A DNA stretch of 64,000 bases from Chromobacterium subtsugae (GTDB lineage Bacteria > Pseudomonadota > Gammaproteobacteria > Burkholderiales > Chromobacteriaceae): the NCBI RefSeq assembly GCF_001676875.1, contig NZ_JYKA01000018.1:1-64000 (forward strand), written 5' to 3'. Positions 8,503 to 16,622 of the stretch are shown here, one piece after another (the first letter of the stretch is position 1; each line of letters begins with the position of its first letter). The notes under the pieces are model-generated. The model made no database searches and was not told where the DNA came from. It worked only from the letters and a program-made list of their open reading frames with translations. The translations under genes and the position numbers were made by a program.

Positions 8503-9248
8503 TGAAACGGTACAAGCTTTACGCCCCGCTGCTGGCCGGCCTGCTGCTGGCCAGCCCCTGCGGCTGGGCCGATTCGCTGAAGCTGCTGACCGCCACCTCC
8601 GGCGGCGCGGCGGTGGACTTCACCGTCAAGACCCAGATCCTGATCCTGATGACGGCGCTGGGCCTGTTGCCGGTGCTGGCGCTGATGATGACCAGCTTCA
8701 CCCGCTTCGTCATCGTGCTGTCGCTGCTCAGGCAGGCGCTGGGCCTGCAGCAGGGCCTGCCCAACCGCCTGATCACCGGCGTGGCGCTGATCCTGACCTT
8801 GCTGGTGATGCGGCCGGTGGGGCTGCAAGTATGGAACGAGGCGATGGTGCCCTTCGACCAGGACAAGATCACCATGCCGCAGGCGCTGGAGATCGCCTCC
8901 AAGCCGGTCAGCCGCTTCATGCTGGCGCAAACCAGCAAAACCGCGCTGTCCCAGGTGGCCCGGCTGTCCGGCGAAGGCGACGTCGCCCGCCCGGAGGACC
9001 ACGCCTTCACCGTCAAGCTGGCAGCCTTCGTGCTGTCCGAATTGAAAACGGCGTTCCAGATCGGCTGCATGCTGTTCATTCCCTTCCTGGTGATAGACCT
9101 GGTGGTGTCCAGCGTGCTGATGGCGATGGGCATGATGATGCTGTCGCCGCTGGTGATCTCGCTGCCGCTGAAGCTGCTCTTGTTCGTACTGGTGGACGGC
9201 TGGTCGCTGACCGTCAACACCCTGGTCACGTCGATCCAGGCCTATTAG
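8502..9248 (+). CDS. fliP: Flagellar export gate protein FliP
   Basis: 248 aa. FliP forms the core pore of the type III export gate with FliQ and FliR. A cleavable signal peptide is visible (MKRYKLYAPLLAGLLLASPCGWA). It is followed by family segments such as LMMTSFTRFVIVLSLLRQAL, FMLAQTSKTALSQ, ELKTAFQIGCMLFIPFLVID and MMLSPLVISLPLKLLLFVLV. Start codon shares a base with the fliN stop. No fliO precedes it. Confidence 0.95.
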   Translation: MKRYKLYAPLLAGLLLASPCGWADSLKLLTATSGGAAVDFTVKTQILILMTALGLLPVLALMMTSFTRFVIVLSLLRQALGLQQGLPNRLITGVALILTLLVMRPVGLQVWNEAMVPFDQDKITMPQALEIASKPVSRFMLAQTSKTALSQVARLSGEGDVARPEDHAFTVKLAAFVLSELKTAFQIGCMLFIPFLVIDLVVSSVLMAMGMMMLSPLVISLPLKLLLFVLVDGWSLTVNTLVTSIQAY

Positions 9249-9261
9249 AAGGACGGGAAGC

Positions 9262-9534
9262 ATGCTGACTCCGGACATCGCGGTAGACATCGTCAACGAC
9301 AGCCTGCGGGTGGTGGTGACGCTGGTGACGCTGCTGGTGCTGCCCAGCCTGATCGTCGGCGTGGTGGTCAGCCTGATCCAGGCCGCCACCCAGATCAACG
9401 AGCAGACGCTGTCCTTCCTGCCCCGGTTGCTGATCGTGCTCTTGACCATCGCGCTGGCCGGCCACTGGATCACCGGCTACCTGATGGACTTCTGCGTCGC
9501 CATGTTCCAGCGCGCCGCCAGCCAGGTGGGCTAG
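9262..9534 (+). CDS. fliQ: Flagellar export gate protein FliQ
   Basis: 90 aa, the family length, with two hydrophobic hairpins (VVVTLVTLLVLPSLIVGVVV and FLPRLLIVLLTIALAGHWIT) and the signature SLIQAATQINEQTLSFLP. FliQ packs around the FliPR pore. AAGGACGGG precedes the start. fliR starts 3 bp after its stop codon. Confidence 0.94.
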   Translation: MLTPDIAVDIVNDSLRVVVTLVTLLVLPSLIVGVVVSLIQAATQINEQTLSFLPRLLIVLLTIALAGHWITGYLMDFCVAMFQRAASQVG

Positions 9535-9537
9535 GCG

Positions 9538-10320
9538 ATGAGCCAGGGCCTGTTCGCCCAGTTGCTGCAGCTGCTGCCGGCCATCTGGTGGCCGTTCTGC
9601 CGGCTGATGGCCGCCTTCAGCGTCGCGCCCTTCATCGGCGACGCCATGGTGCCGCTGCGCGCCCGCATCGCCCTGGCGCTGCTGCTGGCGGTGGCCTGCG
9701 CGCCCGGCATGCCGGCCCACTCCCCGATCGACCCCTTTTCGCTGCACGGCGTCGCCGCCAGCCTGGAGCAGGCGGTGATAGGCTTGTTGTTCGGCTTCGC
9801 CTTCCAGCTGACCATGTCCATCCTGTCGCTGCTGGGCTTTTTGCTGTCCTCGCAAATGGGCTTGTCGATGGCGGTGATGAACGACCCCGGCAGCGGCAAT
9901 ACTTCCGACGTGGTGTCCAATCTGCTCTACCTGCTGGCGGCTCTGCTGTTCTTCGCCATGGACGGCCACCTGGTGCTGGTGCAGGTGGTGTACGCCAGCT
10001 TCCGCGCCTGGCCGCTGGGCGGCGGCATTCCGCAGGCGGCGCTGCCGGTGCTGGCGGGCAGCGTGGCCTGGGTGATGGCCGCCGCGGTCGCGCTGGCGCT
10101 GCCGGTAGTGTTCGCCACCTTCCTGGTGCAGGCCGGATTCGGCATGATCAACCGGGTGGCGCCGGCGCTGAACCTGTTTTCCTTGGGCTTCCCGGTGGTG
10201 ACGCTGTTCGGCCTGTCCACGCTGACCCTGCTGATGCAGGTGCTGCCGCCGCAATACCTGAGCCTGAGCGAGCAGACGCTGCGGCTATTGGACAGCCTGC
10301 TGGAGCTGGGCCATGGCTGA
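9538..10320 (+). CDS. fliR: Flagellar export gate protein FliR
   Basis: 260 aa, about six to eight hydrophobic segments. FliR completes the FliPQR pore in the inner membrane. Recognisable segments are RLMAAFSVAPFIGDAMVPLR near the N-terminus, FGFAFQLTMSILSLLGFLLS in the middle and VAPALNLFSLGFPVVTLFGL later. No ribosome site lies in the 3-bp gap after fliQ, so translation is probably coupled. The 3' end overlaps flhB by 8 bp. Confidence 0.93.
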   Translation: MSQGLFAQLLQLLPAIWWPFCRLMAAFSVAPFIGDAMVPLRARIALALLLAVACAPGMPAHSPIDPFSLHGVAASLEQAVIGLLFGFAFQLTMSILSLLGFLLSSQMGLSMAVMNDPGSGNTSDVVSNLLYLLAALLFFAMDGHLVLVQVVYASFRAWPLGGGIPQAALPVLAGSVAWVMAAAVALALPVVFATFLVQAGFGMINRVAPALNLFSLGFPVVTLFGLSTLTLLMQVLPPQYLSLSEQTLRLLDSLLELGHG

Positions 10321-11452
10321 GACGCGCCAGGGCGACAAGACCGAAAAAGCCACCCCGCAGCGGCTGCGCAAGGCGCGCGAGCAAGGCCAGGTGCCGCGCT
10401 CCAAGGACCTGGCCGCCGCGCTGGGCCTGATCCTGGCGCTGAAGCTGATGTTCTGGCTGGCGCCGGACTGGCTGGATGATTTCCGCGAGCTGTTCGCGCT
10501 GGCCTTCGCCCCGCTTGCCGGCCAAGGCGCGCTGGAGAACAGCTGGTCCAAGCTGTTCGGCGGCACCTTGCTGCTGTTGCTGAAAATGCTGGCGCCGCTG
10601 GCCGTCATCCCGATCACCATGCTGCTGATCAGCCTGTTTCCCGGCGGCTGGGTGTTCGTGCTGTCCCAGCTCAGCCCCAAGTTCGAGCGGATGAACCCGC
10701 TGGCCCACCTGTCGCGGCTGGCCTCGCCCAAGCACGCCAGCGAAATCGGCAAATCCATCGCCAAGGCGCTGCTTTTGGGCTGGCTGCTGTACCGCATCGC
10801 CTCGTCCGCGCTGCAGGACTTCTTCGCGCTGCACGGCATGCCGCTGCTGCCCACGCTGGCCGGCGCGGCCGACCTGCTCTTGTCCTGCCTGCTCAAGCTG
10901 TCCGCGGTGTTCCTGCTGTTCGCGCTGGCCGACCTGCCGCTGCAGGTCTACCTGTTCATGAAACAGCAAAAGATGAGCAAGCAGGAAATCAAGGAAGAAT
11001 ACAAGAACACCGAAGGCCGGCCCGAAGTGCGCCAGCGCATCCGCCAGCTGCAGCAGCAGATCGCGCAGCGCGGCGTGCGCAAGGTCCTGCCCGGCGCCGA
11101 CGTCATCATCGTCAACCCCAGCCACTACGCGGTGGCGCTGAAATACGACGAGAACCGCGCCGAAGCGCCGTTCATCATCGCCAAGGGCGTGGACGAGATG
11201 GCGCTGTACATCCGCCGGCAGGCGGAAGAACTGGAAATCGCCGTGCTGCCGCTGCCGCCCCTGGCCCGCGCGGTCTACCACACTACACAGGTCAACCAGC
11301 AGATCCCCGCGCCGCTGTACCGCGCGGTGGCCCAGGTGTTGACTTATGTCTTGCAACTCAAGGCTTTCCAGACGGGCAGCCGCGCCAACCGGCCGATATT
11401 GCCGGAACTGGCCGTGCCCCAGGAATTGTCCGATCCCAAGCCCGCATCATGA
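10313..11452 (+). CDS. flhB: Flagellar export switch protein FlhB
   Basis: 379 aa. FlhB switches the export gate from rod/hook to filament substrates through self-cleavage in its cytoplasmic domain. N-terminus with GDKTEKATPQRLRKAREQGQ is a clear family signature, followed by four membrane segments. The autocleavage motif, NPTH in most flagellar FlhB, reads NPSH here (about residues 268-271, then YAVALKYDE). Cleavage takes place between Asn and Pro, so the variant may still work. Overlaps flhA by 4 bp. Confidence 0.95.
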   Translation: MAETRQGDKTEKATPQRLRKAREQGQVPRSKDLAAALGLILALKLMFWLAPDWLDDFRELFALAFAPLAGQGALENSWSKLFGGTLLLLLKMLAPLAVIPITMLLISLFPGGWVFVLSQLSPKFERMNPLAHLSRLASPKHASEIGKSIAKALLLGWLLYRIASSALQDFFALHGMPLLPTLAGAADLLLSCLLKLSAVFLLFALADLPLQVYLFMKQQKMSKQEIKEEYKNTEGRPEVRQRIRQLQQQIAQRGVRKVLPGADVIIVNPSHYAVALKYDENRAEAPFIIAKGVDEMALYIRRQAEELEIAVLPLPPLARAVYHTTQVNQQIPAPLYRAVAQVLTYVLQLKAFQTGSRANRPILPELAVPQELSDPKPAS

Positions 11453-13539
11453 ACTCGCTGACCAAACTGCTCGCCGACATCGGCCGCCACAAGCTGGCCG
11501 CCCCGCTCTTCCTCTTGGCCATCCTGGCCATGGTGATGCTGCCCCTGCCGCCTCTGGCGCTGGACATGCTGTTCACCTTCAACATCGTGCTGGCCATCAT
11601 CGTGATCCTGGTCAGCGTGTCGGCGCGGCGGCCGCTGGATTTCTCGGTGTTCCCCACCATCATCCTCGCCACCACGCTGATGCGCTTGTCGCTGAACGTG
11701 GCGTCGACGCGGGTGGTGCTGCTGCACGGCCATGAGGGGACGCACGCCGCCGGCCGGGTGATCGAGGCCTTCGGCAATGTGGTGATAGGCGGCAACTTCG
11801 TGGTCGGCATGGTGGTGTTCGTCATCCTGATGATCATCAACTTCATGGTGGTGACCAAGGGCGCCGAGCGCATCTCCGAAGTGTCGGCCCGCTTCACGCT
11901 GGACGCGCTGCCGGGCAAGCAAATGGCGATCGACGCCGACCTCAACGCCGGCCTGATCAACCAGGAGCAGGCGCAGCAGCGCCGCCGCGACATCGCCACC
12001 GAAGCCGATTTCTACGGCGCGATGGACGGCGCCTCCAAGTTCGTCCGCGGCGACGCCATCGCCGGCATCCTGATCCTGATCATCAACCTGTTCGGCGGCG
12101 TGGCCATCGGCGCGCTGATGCACAATCTGTCGATGGGCGACGCCTTCCGCCAGTACGCGCTGATGACCATAGGCGACGGCCTGGTGGCGCAGATTCCGGC
12201 GTTGCTGCTGTCGTCCGCCGCCGCCATCATCGTCACCCGCATCAGCGACGACGGCGACATGCAGCAGCAGGTGGGCAGCCAGATGCTGGCCTCGCCGGTG
12301 GTGCTGATGAGCGCGGCCGGCATGATGCTGGTGCTGGCCATCATCCCCGGCATGCCGTGGCCGACTTTCCTCGGCTTCGCCGCGCTGCTGGCCTATGTGG
12401 CCTGGCGCATGCACGCGCGCCGGCCGGTCGCCGCCAGCGCGCTCAACCAGACCGCGATCAAGGCGGCGCTGCAGGGCGAGGCGGAAATCGAGCTGGAATG
12501 GAGCACTCTGCCCTATTCCGATGTGCTGGGCATCACGCTGGGCTACCGGCTGGTGGCCCTGCTGGACCAAGGCCAGGGCGCGCCGCTGCTCAAACGCGTC
12601 AAGGGCGTGCGCCAGAGCCTGTCCGAGCAGATGGGCCTGTTGCTGCCGATGGTGAGCCTGCGCGACGACCTCAGGCTCAAGCCTTCGCAATACGCGATCC
12701 AGCTGTCCGGCAACACCGTGGCCGAGGCCGAAGTCTACGCCGACCGGCTGATGGCCATTCCTTCGCCGGAAGTTTACGGCGACATCGACGGCATTCCCGG
12801 CATCGACCCGGCCTTCAACATGCCGGTCACCTGGATCGCCCAAGCCGACAAGAGCAAGGCGCTGGGCCTGGGCTACCAGGTGGTGGATTGCGCCAGCGTG
12901 ATGGCCACCCACCTGAACAAGGTGATGCGCGAGCACCTGTCCGAGCTGTTCCGCCACGACGACGTGGCGGCGCTGGGCGAGCGGCTGACCGCGCTGTCGC
13001 CCAAGCTGGGCGCGGCGCTGGCCGCCGCGCTGCCGCCGGTGCAGCAATTGAAGGTCTATCGCCAGCTGTTGCAGGACCACGTATCGCTGAAGGACATCGT
13101 GCCGGTGGCCAGCGCGCTCTTGGAAGCCAGCGAAACCACCAAGGATCCGATCATGCTGGCGGCCGAGGTGCGCTGCGCGCTGAAGCGCCAGATCGTGCAG
13201 GCCATCGCCGGCCCGCGCGACGAGATCCGCGCCTTCAATCTGTCGGCGGAACTGGAAAACCTGCTGCTGGCGGCGCTGAGCCAGGCGCAGCAAACCGGCA
13301 AGCCGCAGCTGGACAGCTTCCCGATCGACCCCAACGTGCTGCAGCAGCTGCAGGCCAATATGCCGGTGGTGCGCGATCAGATGAAACAGATGGGCCAGCC
13401 GCCGGTGCTGCTGGTGATGCCGCAGATCCGCCCGCTGCTGGCGCGCTACGGCCGGCTGTTCGCTCCCGGCCTCAACGTGCTGTCCTACAACGAAGTGCCG
13501 GAAAACCGCCAGGTCAGCCTGACCGGCACTTTAGGCTGA
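11449..13539 (+). CDS. flhA: Flagellar export gate protein FlhA
   Basis: 696 aa, normal size. FlhA forms the nonameric export gate ring that uses the proton motive force and binds substrate-chaperone pairs. N-terminal membrane half contains the FHIPEP-type block (FSVFPTIILATTLMRLSLNV, then VIEAFGNVVIGGNFVVGMVV and RFTLDALPGKQMAIDADLNA). The cytoplasmic half includes EVYGDIDGIPGIDPAFNMPV. Last gene of the fliMNPQR-flhBA operon. No flhF or flhG follows, which is normal for lateral-type systems. Confidence 0.96.
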   Translation: MNSLTKLLADIGRHKLAAPLFLLAILAMVMLPLPPLALDMLFTFNIVLAIIVILVSVSARRPLDFSVFPTIILATTLMRLSLNVASTRVVLLHGHEGTHAAGRVIEAFGNVVIGGNFVVGMVVFVILMIINFMVVTKGAERISEVSARFTLDALPGKQMAIDADLNAGLINQEQAQQRRRDIATEADFYGAMDGASKFVRGDAIAGILILIINLFGGVAIGALMHNLSMGDAFRQYALMTIGDGLVAQIPALLLSSAAAIIVTRISDDGDMQQQVGSQMLASPVVLMSAAGMMLVLAIIPGMPWPTFLGFAALLAYVAWRMHARRPVAASALNQTAIKAALQGEAEIELEWSTLPYSDVLGITLGYRLVALLDQGQGAPLLKRVKGVRQSLSEQMGLLLPMVSLRDDLRLKPSQYAIQLSGNTVAEAEVYADRLMAIPSPEVYGDIDGIPGIDPAFNMPVTWIAQADKSKALGLGYQVVDCASVMATHLNKVMREHLSELFRHDDVAALGERLTALSPKLGAALAAALPPVQQLKVYRQLLQDHVSLKDIVPVASALLEASETTKDPIMLAAEVRCALKRQIVQAIAGPRDEIRAFNLSAELENLLLAALSQAQQTGKPQLDSFPIDPNVLQQLQANMPVVRDQMKQMGQPPVLLVMPQIRPLLARYGRLFAPGLNVLSYNEVPENRQVSLTGTLG

Positions 13540-13555
13540 ACCAGTCGCATTTCTT

Positions 13556-13579
13556 GCGCCGGATCACGATATCCGGCGC
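13556..13579 (+). terminator. Hairpin after flhA, probable terminator without a T-run
   Basis: A perfect 9-bp stem (GCGCCGGAT / ATCCGGCGC) with a 6-base loop, 17 bp after the flhA stop. The downstream bases (GGCTCCCTC) lack a U-tract, so intrinsic termination may be weak. Confidence 0.45.
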
Positions 13580-13832
13580 GGCTCCCTCGCTTTGCGCCAA
13601 GCGGCATCCCCGCGTAAAAGCTTGCCGCACGGTCTTTTCCGCGTGCCGACTATACGCGCAGGGTAGAATCTTTCTCGGATAAAATGCCAATGTTATTTTT
13701 CGCATGTTGTGAAAATGCAAACGCATGATTTGCAAATTAAGAAAATGCGCAAAATCTGACACTTTGGCCACCCATGTCGGCCGCATGAGTGATAGCATCC
13801 CATATATGAATATCATGTGACGGCATAAGCCC
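13580..13832. promoter_or_regulatory. AT-rich upstream region of the BetR-type regulator gene
   Basis: About 250 bp between the flhA hairpin and the regulator gene. The stretch 13665-13750 is clearly AT-rich compared with its surroundings and holds repeated AAAATGC/GCAAA words. A weak, shifted echo of the flagellar palindrome (ATGAATATCAT, 13806-13816) lies close to the start codon. No clear -35/-10 pair was found. Confidence 0.3.
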
Positions 13833-14696
13833 ATGGCAAACCTGAAAACCGCCAACCAGATCATCTGCGACAATATACGCATCCAGCTGGAGCAATTCCG
13901 CTGGCCGGAAGCGCAACAGGCCGGCCTGATCGAGCAGATCCTCGGCCTGAGCACCTCGCAGGCCTACCGCAAGCTCAACGGCAGCAGCCCGTGGCAGCTG
14001 TCCCAGGTGGAAAGGCTGGCGCAGTACCTGAACGTGCCGACTTCCAACCTGCTGGTCGACCACAGCCAGCAGCACAGCCAGACTCCGGTGGACAATGAGC
14101 TGATCCCGGCCATCCTGCATCTGAACAATCAAAGCGGCGAAGCCCATTGCTGGATCCAGCTCGGCGAACCGCTGGCCGACGACTCCTGCGCGCCGCTGCT
14201 GCTGGCCAAGCGCCTTCACGACTGCTGGCATGTATTCCCCGGCACCCAGTTCGACGCCGAGGACGGCTACGAGGTCACCTACCTGACCATCCGCCCGCCC
14301 AAACGCGCCAACACCAAGCGCCTGCTGGTGGCGGTGCTGGACGACAATGACGCTGATCTGCTGTCCGCCATCCTGGTGCAGCAAGGCCTGTTCTCCCTGC
14401 CCTACCACCACCCGAAAGATTTGCTGGAAGCGCTGCCGCGCGAGGATTTCGATGCCTTCGTGCTGGACTGGGTGCTGGGCGAGCCGACCAGCTGCATGGA
14501 CGTGATCGAGGCGATCCGCCGCCACAACCCCAATGTCCCCATCGTGGTGCTGACCGGCTACGCGCTGGAGCATGAGAGCGAGCTGTCCAAAGCCTTGCAG
14601 ATGCGCGGCGTCTACTACATCGGCAAGCCGACGCCCGGCTCCATCCTGGCGCTGCAGATCAAGAACATGGTCACCAACGGGCTGGAGCACGCATAA
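13833..14696 (+). CDS. BetR-type HTH regulator with C-terminal receiver domain
   Basis: 287 aa. The N-terminal ~75 residues form an HTH of the BetR type (IEQILGLSTSQAYRKLNGSS, then PWQLSQVERLAQYLNVP). The C-terminal receiver (about 162-285) keeps every key residue: acidic pair D170-D171, phospho-acceptor D212 (FVLDWVL), T241 (VVLTG) and K265 (YIGKP). DNA binding at the N-terminus with the receiver at the C-terminus reverses the usual response-regulator order. It is an orphan: no kinase is adjacent, the nearest being the hybrid kinase at 17821-19554. It directly follows the flagellar operon, so control of that cluster is possible but unproven. Confidence 0.75.
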   Translation: MANLKTANQIICDNIRIQLEQFRWPEAQQAGLIEQILGLSTSQAYRKLNGSSPWQLSQVERLAQYLNVPTSNLLVDHSQQHSQTPVDNELIPAILHLNNQSGEAHCWIQLGEPLADDSCAPLLLAKRLHDCWHVFPGTQFDAEDGYEVTYLTIRPPKRANTKRLLVAVLDDNDADLLSAILVQQGLFSLPYHHPKDLLEALPREDFDAFVLDWVLGEPTSCMDVIEAIRRHNPNVPIVVLTGYALEHESELSKALQMRGVYYIGKPTPGSILALQIKNMVTNGLEHA

Positions 14697-14775
14697 GCGG
14701 AGCGAGCCGCGGCCGCATGGGGAACAGGCGCCCGAGCTTATATGCGCTTGCATGCCCATGACTTTCATCTGTTTG

Positions 14776-14808
14776 AAGCCCGCCTTGCTGACTCGAGGCG
14801 GGCTTTTT
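14776..14808 (+). terminator. Strong intrinsic terminator after the BetR-type regulator
   Basis: Perfect 10-bp stem AAGCCCGCCT / AGGCGGGCTT, 10-base loop, followed directly by TTT. It lies about 80 bp after the stop codon on the plus strand. Confidence 0.85.
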
Positions 14809-14950
14809 GCTGCCGTCTTGCCGGGGGATAGAACGCCCTAAGATGGCCGCCCGGCGCTTCTGCCGCGCAATAAGCTGTCGCCTTCTCGACGTCCCGCATG
14901 CCCGCTGCTGATGCGGCCGCCGGCAGGCCGGCGACGCCTTCGCGCGCGCG

Positions 14951-14989
14951 GAAAAGACGCCGCCCGCAAACCATAAGCTTGCAGGCGGC
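14951..14989 (-). terminator. Intrinsic terminator for the keto-acid cleavage enzyme gene
   Basis: Read on the minus strand: GCCGCCTGCAA, 9-base loop, TTGCGGGCGGC (11 pairs including one G-U), then GTCTTTTCC. It begins 13 bp after the stop codon of the gene at 15003-16622. Confidence 0.75.
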
Positions 14990-15002
14990 ATGAGGCGTGC
15001 GC

Positions 15003-16622
15003 TTAAGCTTCCGCCGCTTCCGCCTGGGCGGCGCGCGCCGTTTGCCGCGGCATGGCCAGGTCGCGGCGGACTTCCTCCGCGCTCATCACATGATGGCCGC
15101 GCCGCTCAAGCTCTTCGCGCAAGGCTTTCACCTGTTCGGCGCTGCGGGCCTTGCGAATGCCGCCGGGCGCTTGGGGATCGATCAGGTTCAACCCATCTTC
15201 AAGGCCGACGCGGATGCCATCCAGGTCCAGAGCGACGGCGACGTCGACCAGGATGGCATGCAACGCGCCCGGCAGCAGCAAGGAAATCCGGCAGTCGCGG
15301 AAATGCTGGCGCAATTGCTTGACGGTGGGACGCAAACATTCCGCGGCAAGCTTGGCGGCGGCGACGGTGTCCTGCTGCTGCAGAAACGCCTGTATCTGTT
15401 TGCGGGAAGCGGTGTCGATCAGCGAGTCGTCATCCATTTCGCCGCTGACCGGATCGCGCCTATGCTGGTCCACGCCGGCCACCAGCATGAACAAGACCGG
15501 CGCCCCGCTGGCCAGCAGAGGCTGGCGGTATAAGGTGACCGCGTTTTCGGTGATGATGTGGTTGAACACTTCGATTTCCGGACGAACGCCGGCATGTTGG
15601 AAATGCTCGAGCTGCGCCTGAAGAAAACCATTCGGATTGTCATAGCCGCCGCCGGTCTGGAAAACCACGGGGCCTGGGCTGAGGGAGGCGATCTCCGGCG
15701 CCGCGTAGCCGGCATAGTGCTTCAGGTGGGCGCGCCGCAAGGCGCTTTGCGAAGCCGCGCGGTCGCCGCGAGCGCTGGTGGACAAATTCAGCAGGACCGA
15801 GGGGGCGGACAGGCGCAGGGCCGGCACGATGTTCTCGTATTGGTCCAGCACGATTTGATTGCGTTGCTGGCCGGCGCTGATCGGCGCGCCCAGGCCGGGG
15901 ATCGTCAGCTTGGCCTGGTCTGCGAGATCGCGCGTATGCAGGTGGATGACCGCGGCGCCTTCGCGCGCGCAGTGCAGCGATTCTGCGACGATGCGCTCCG
16001 CGGTGATCGGCAGGTGCGGGCTGCGCGCCTTGCCCGGTTGCCACATGCCGGCCTCGCTCGCATGCCACCCGCAAGCGAGGAAGCGGGAGGCGGCCTCGGA
16101 CGATTGCGCCTCGATTTCCGCCGCCATTTCCGGCGGGAGATAGCTGCTCAGACGCGGATGCGTCCAAACCAGATCGCCTCGCTCATCGCACTCCCAGCCA
16201 TGCGTGGTCAATTGTTGCACCAATTGGCGAACCAGCGCCTGTGAGGGCAAGAGATCGAACAGCGCGCGGGGCAGGCGGCGGGCGGAGGCGGCATGGCCGG
16301 AGGGCTGCGGCCGCCAGACGCCATTGTCCAGCCGCCATCCCGCGGCCAGCAGCGCCTTGATGCTTTGCGCCTGCTGAGTCGCGCTAAGCGCGCAGATATC
16401 TTCTCGGCTCGCCGCTTGCTCATAGCCGTCCTGCAATAGCCAGCCGCCGGCGGCTACGGATTCCCACCCTTCGCGTTTCAACAATTGCAGCGCTTCAGGC
16501 AGCGCATCGTTGGGAACCAGATTATCCAGCAACAGGCCAGGAATGAATTTTGGCTCTTGCGGGTCCAGATACTTGGGCACGGCGCCAACCGGAGCCGCCG
16601 TGATGTAAAAAGCTTTACTCAT
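15003..16622 (-). CDS. Beta-keto acid cleavage enzyme (BKACE/DUF849) with a large repeat-bearing insert
   Basis: 539 aa; usual BKACE enzymes have about 270-310 aa. The family condenses a beta-keto acid with acetyl-CoA and cleaves it to acetoacetate and a CoA ester, using a Zn ion. N-terminal strand ITAAPVGAV (7-15) is followed by about 185 extra residues, then the fold resumes: LPITAERIVAESL (204-216), Zn-binding HLH at 227-229, EIEVFNH (349-355) and RVGLEDGLNL (471-480) with the expected R, E and D. The insert has four GW...W units, near residues 52-61, 95-103, 142-153 and 185-194. The start is set by GGGAGCG just upstream. Substrate is unknown. The gene stands alone with its own terminator. 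Confidence 0.75.
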   Translation of the reverse strand: MSKAFYITAAPVGAVPKYLDPQEPKFIPGLLLDNLVPNDALPEALQLLKREGWESVAAGGWLLQDGYEQAASREDICALSATQQAQSIKALLAAGWRLDNGVWRPQPSGHAASARRLPRALFDLLPSQALVRQLVQQLTTHGWECDERGDLVWTHPRLSSYLPPEMAAEIEAQSSEAASRFLACGWHASEAGMWQPGKARSPHLPITAERIVAESLHCAREGAAVIHLHTRDLADQAKLTIPGLGAPISAGQQRNQIVLDQYENIVPALRLSAPSVLLNLSTSARGDRAASQSALRRAHLKHYAGYAAPEIASLSPGPVVFQTGGGYDNPNGFLQAQLEHFQHAGVRPEIEVFNHIITENAVTLYRQPLLASGAPVLFMLVAGVDQHRRDPVSGEMDDDSLIDTASRKQIQAFLQQQDTVAAAKLAAECLRPTVKQLRQHFRDCRISLLLPGALHAILVDVAVALDLDGIRVGLEDGLNLIDPQAPGGIRKARSAEQVKALREELERRGHHVMSAEEVRRDLAMPRQTARAAQAEAAEA

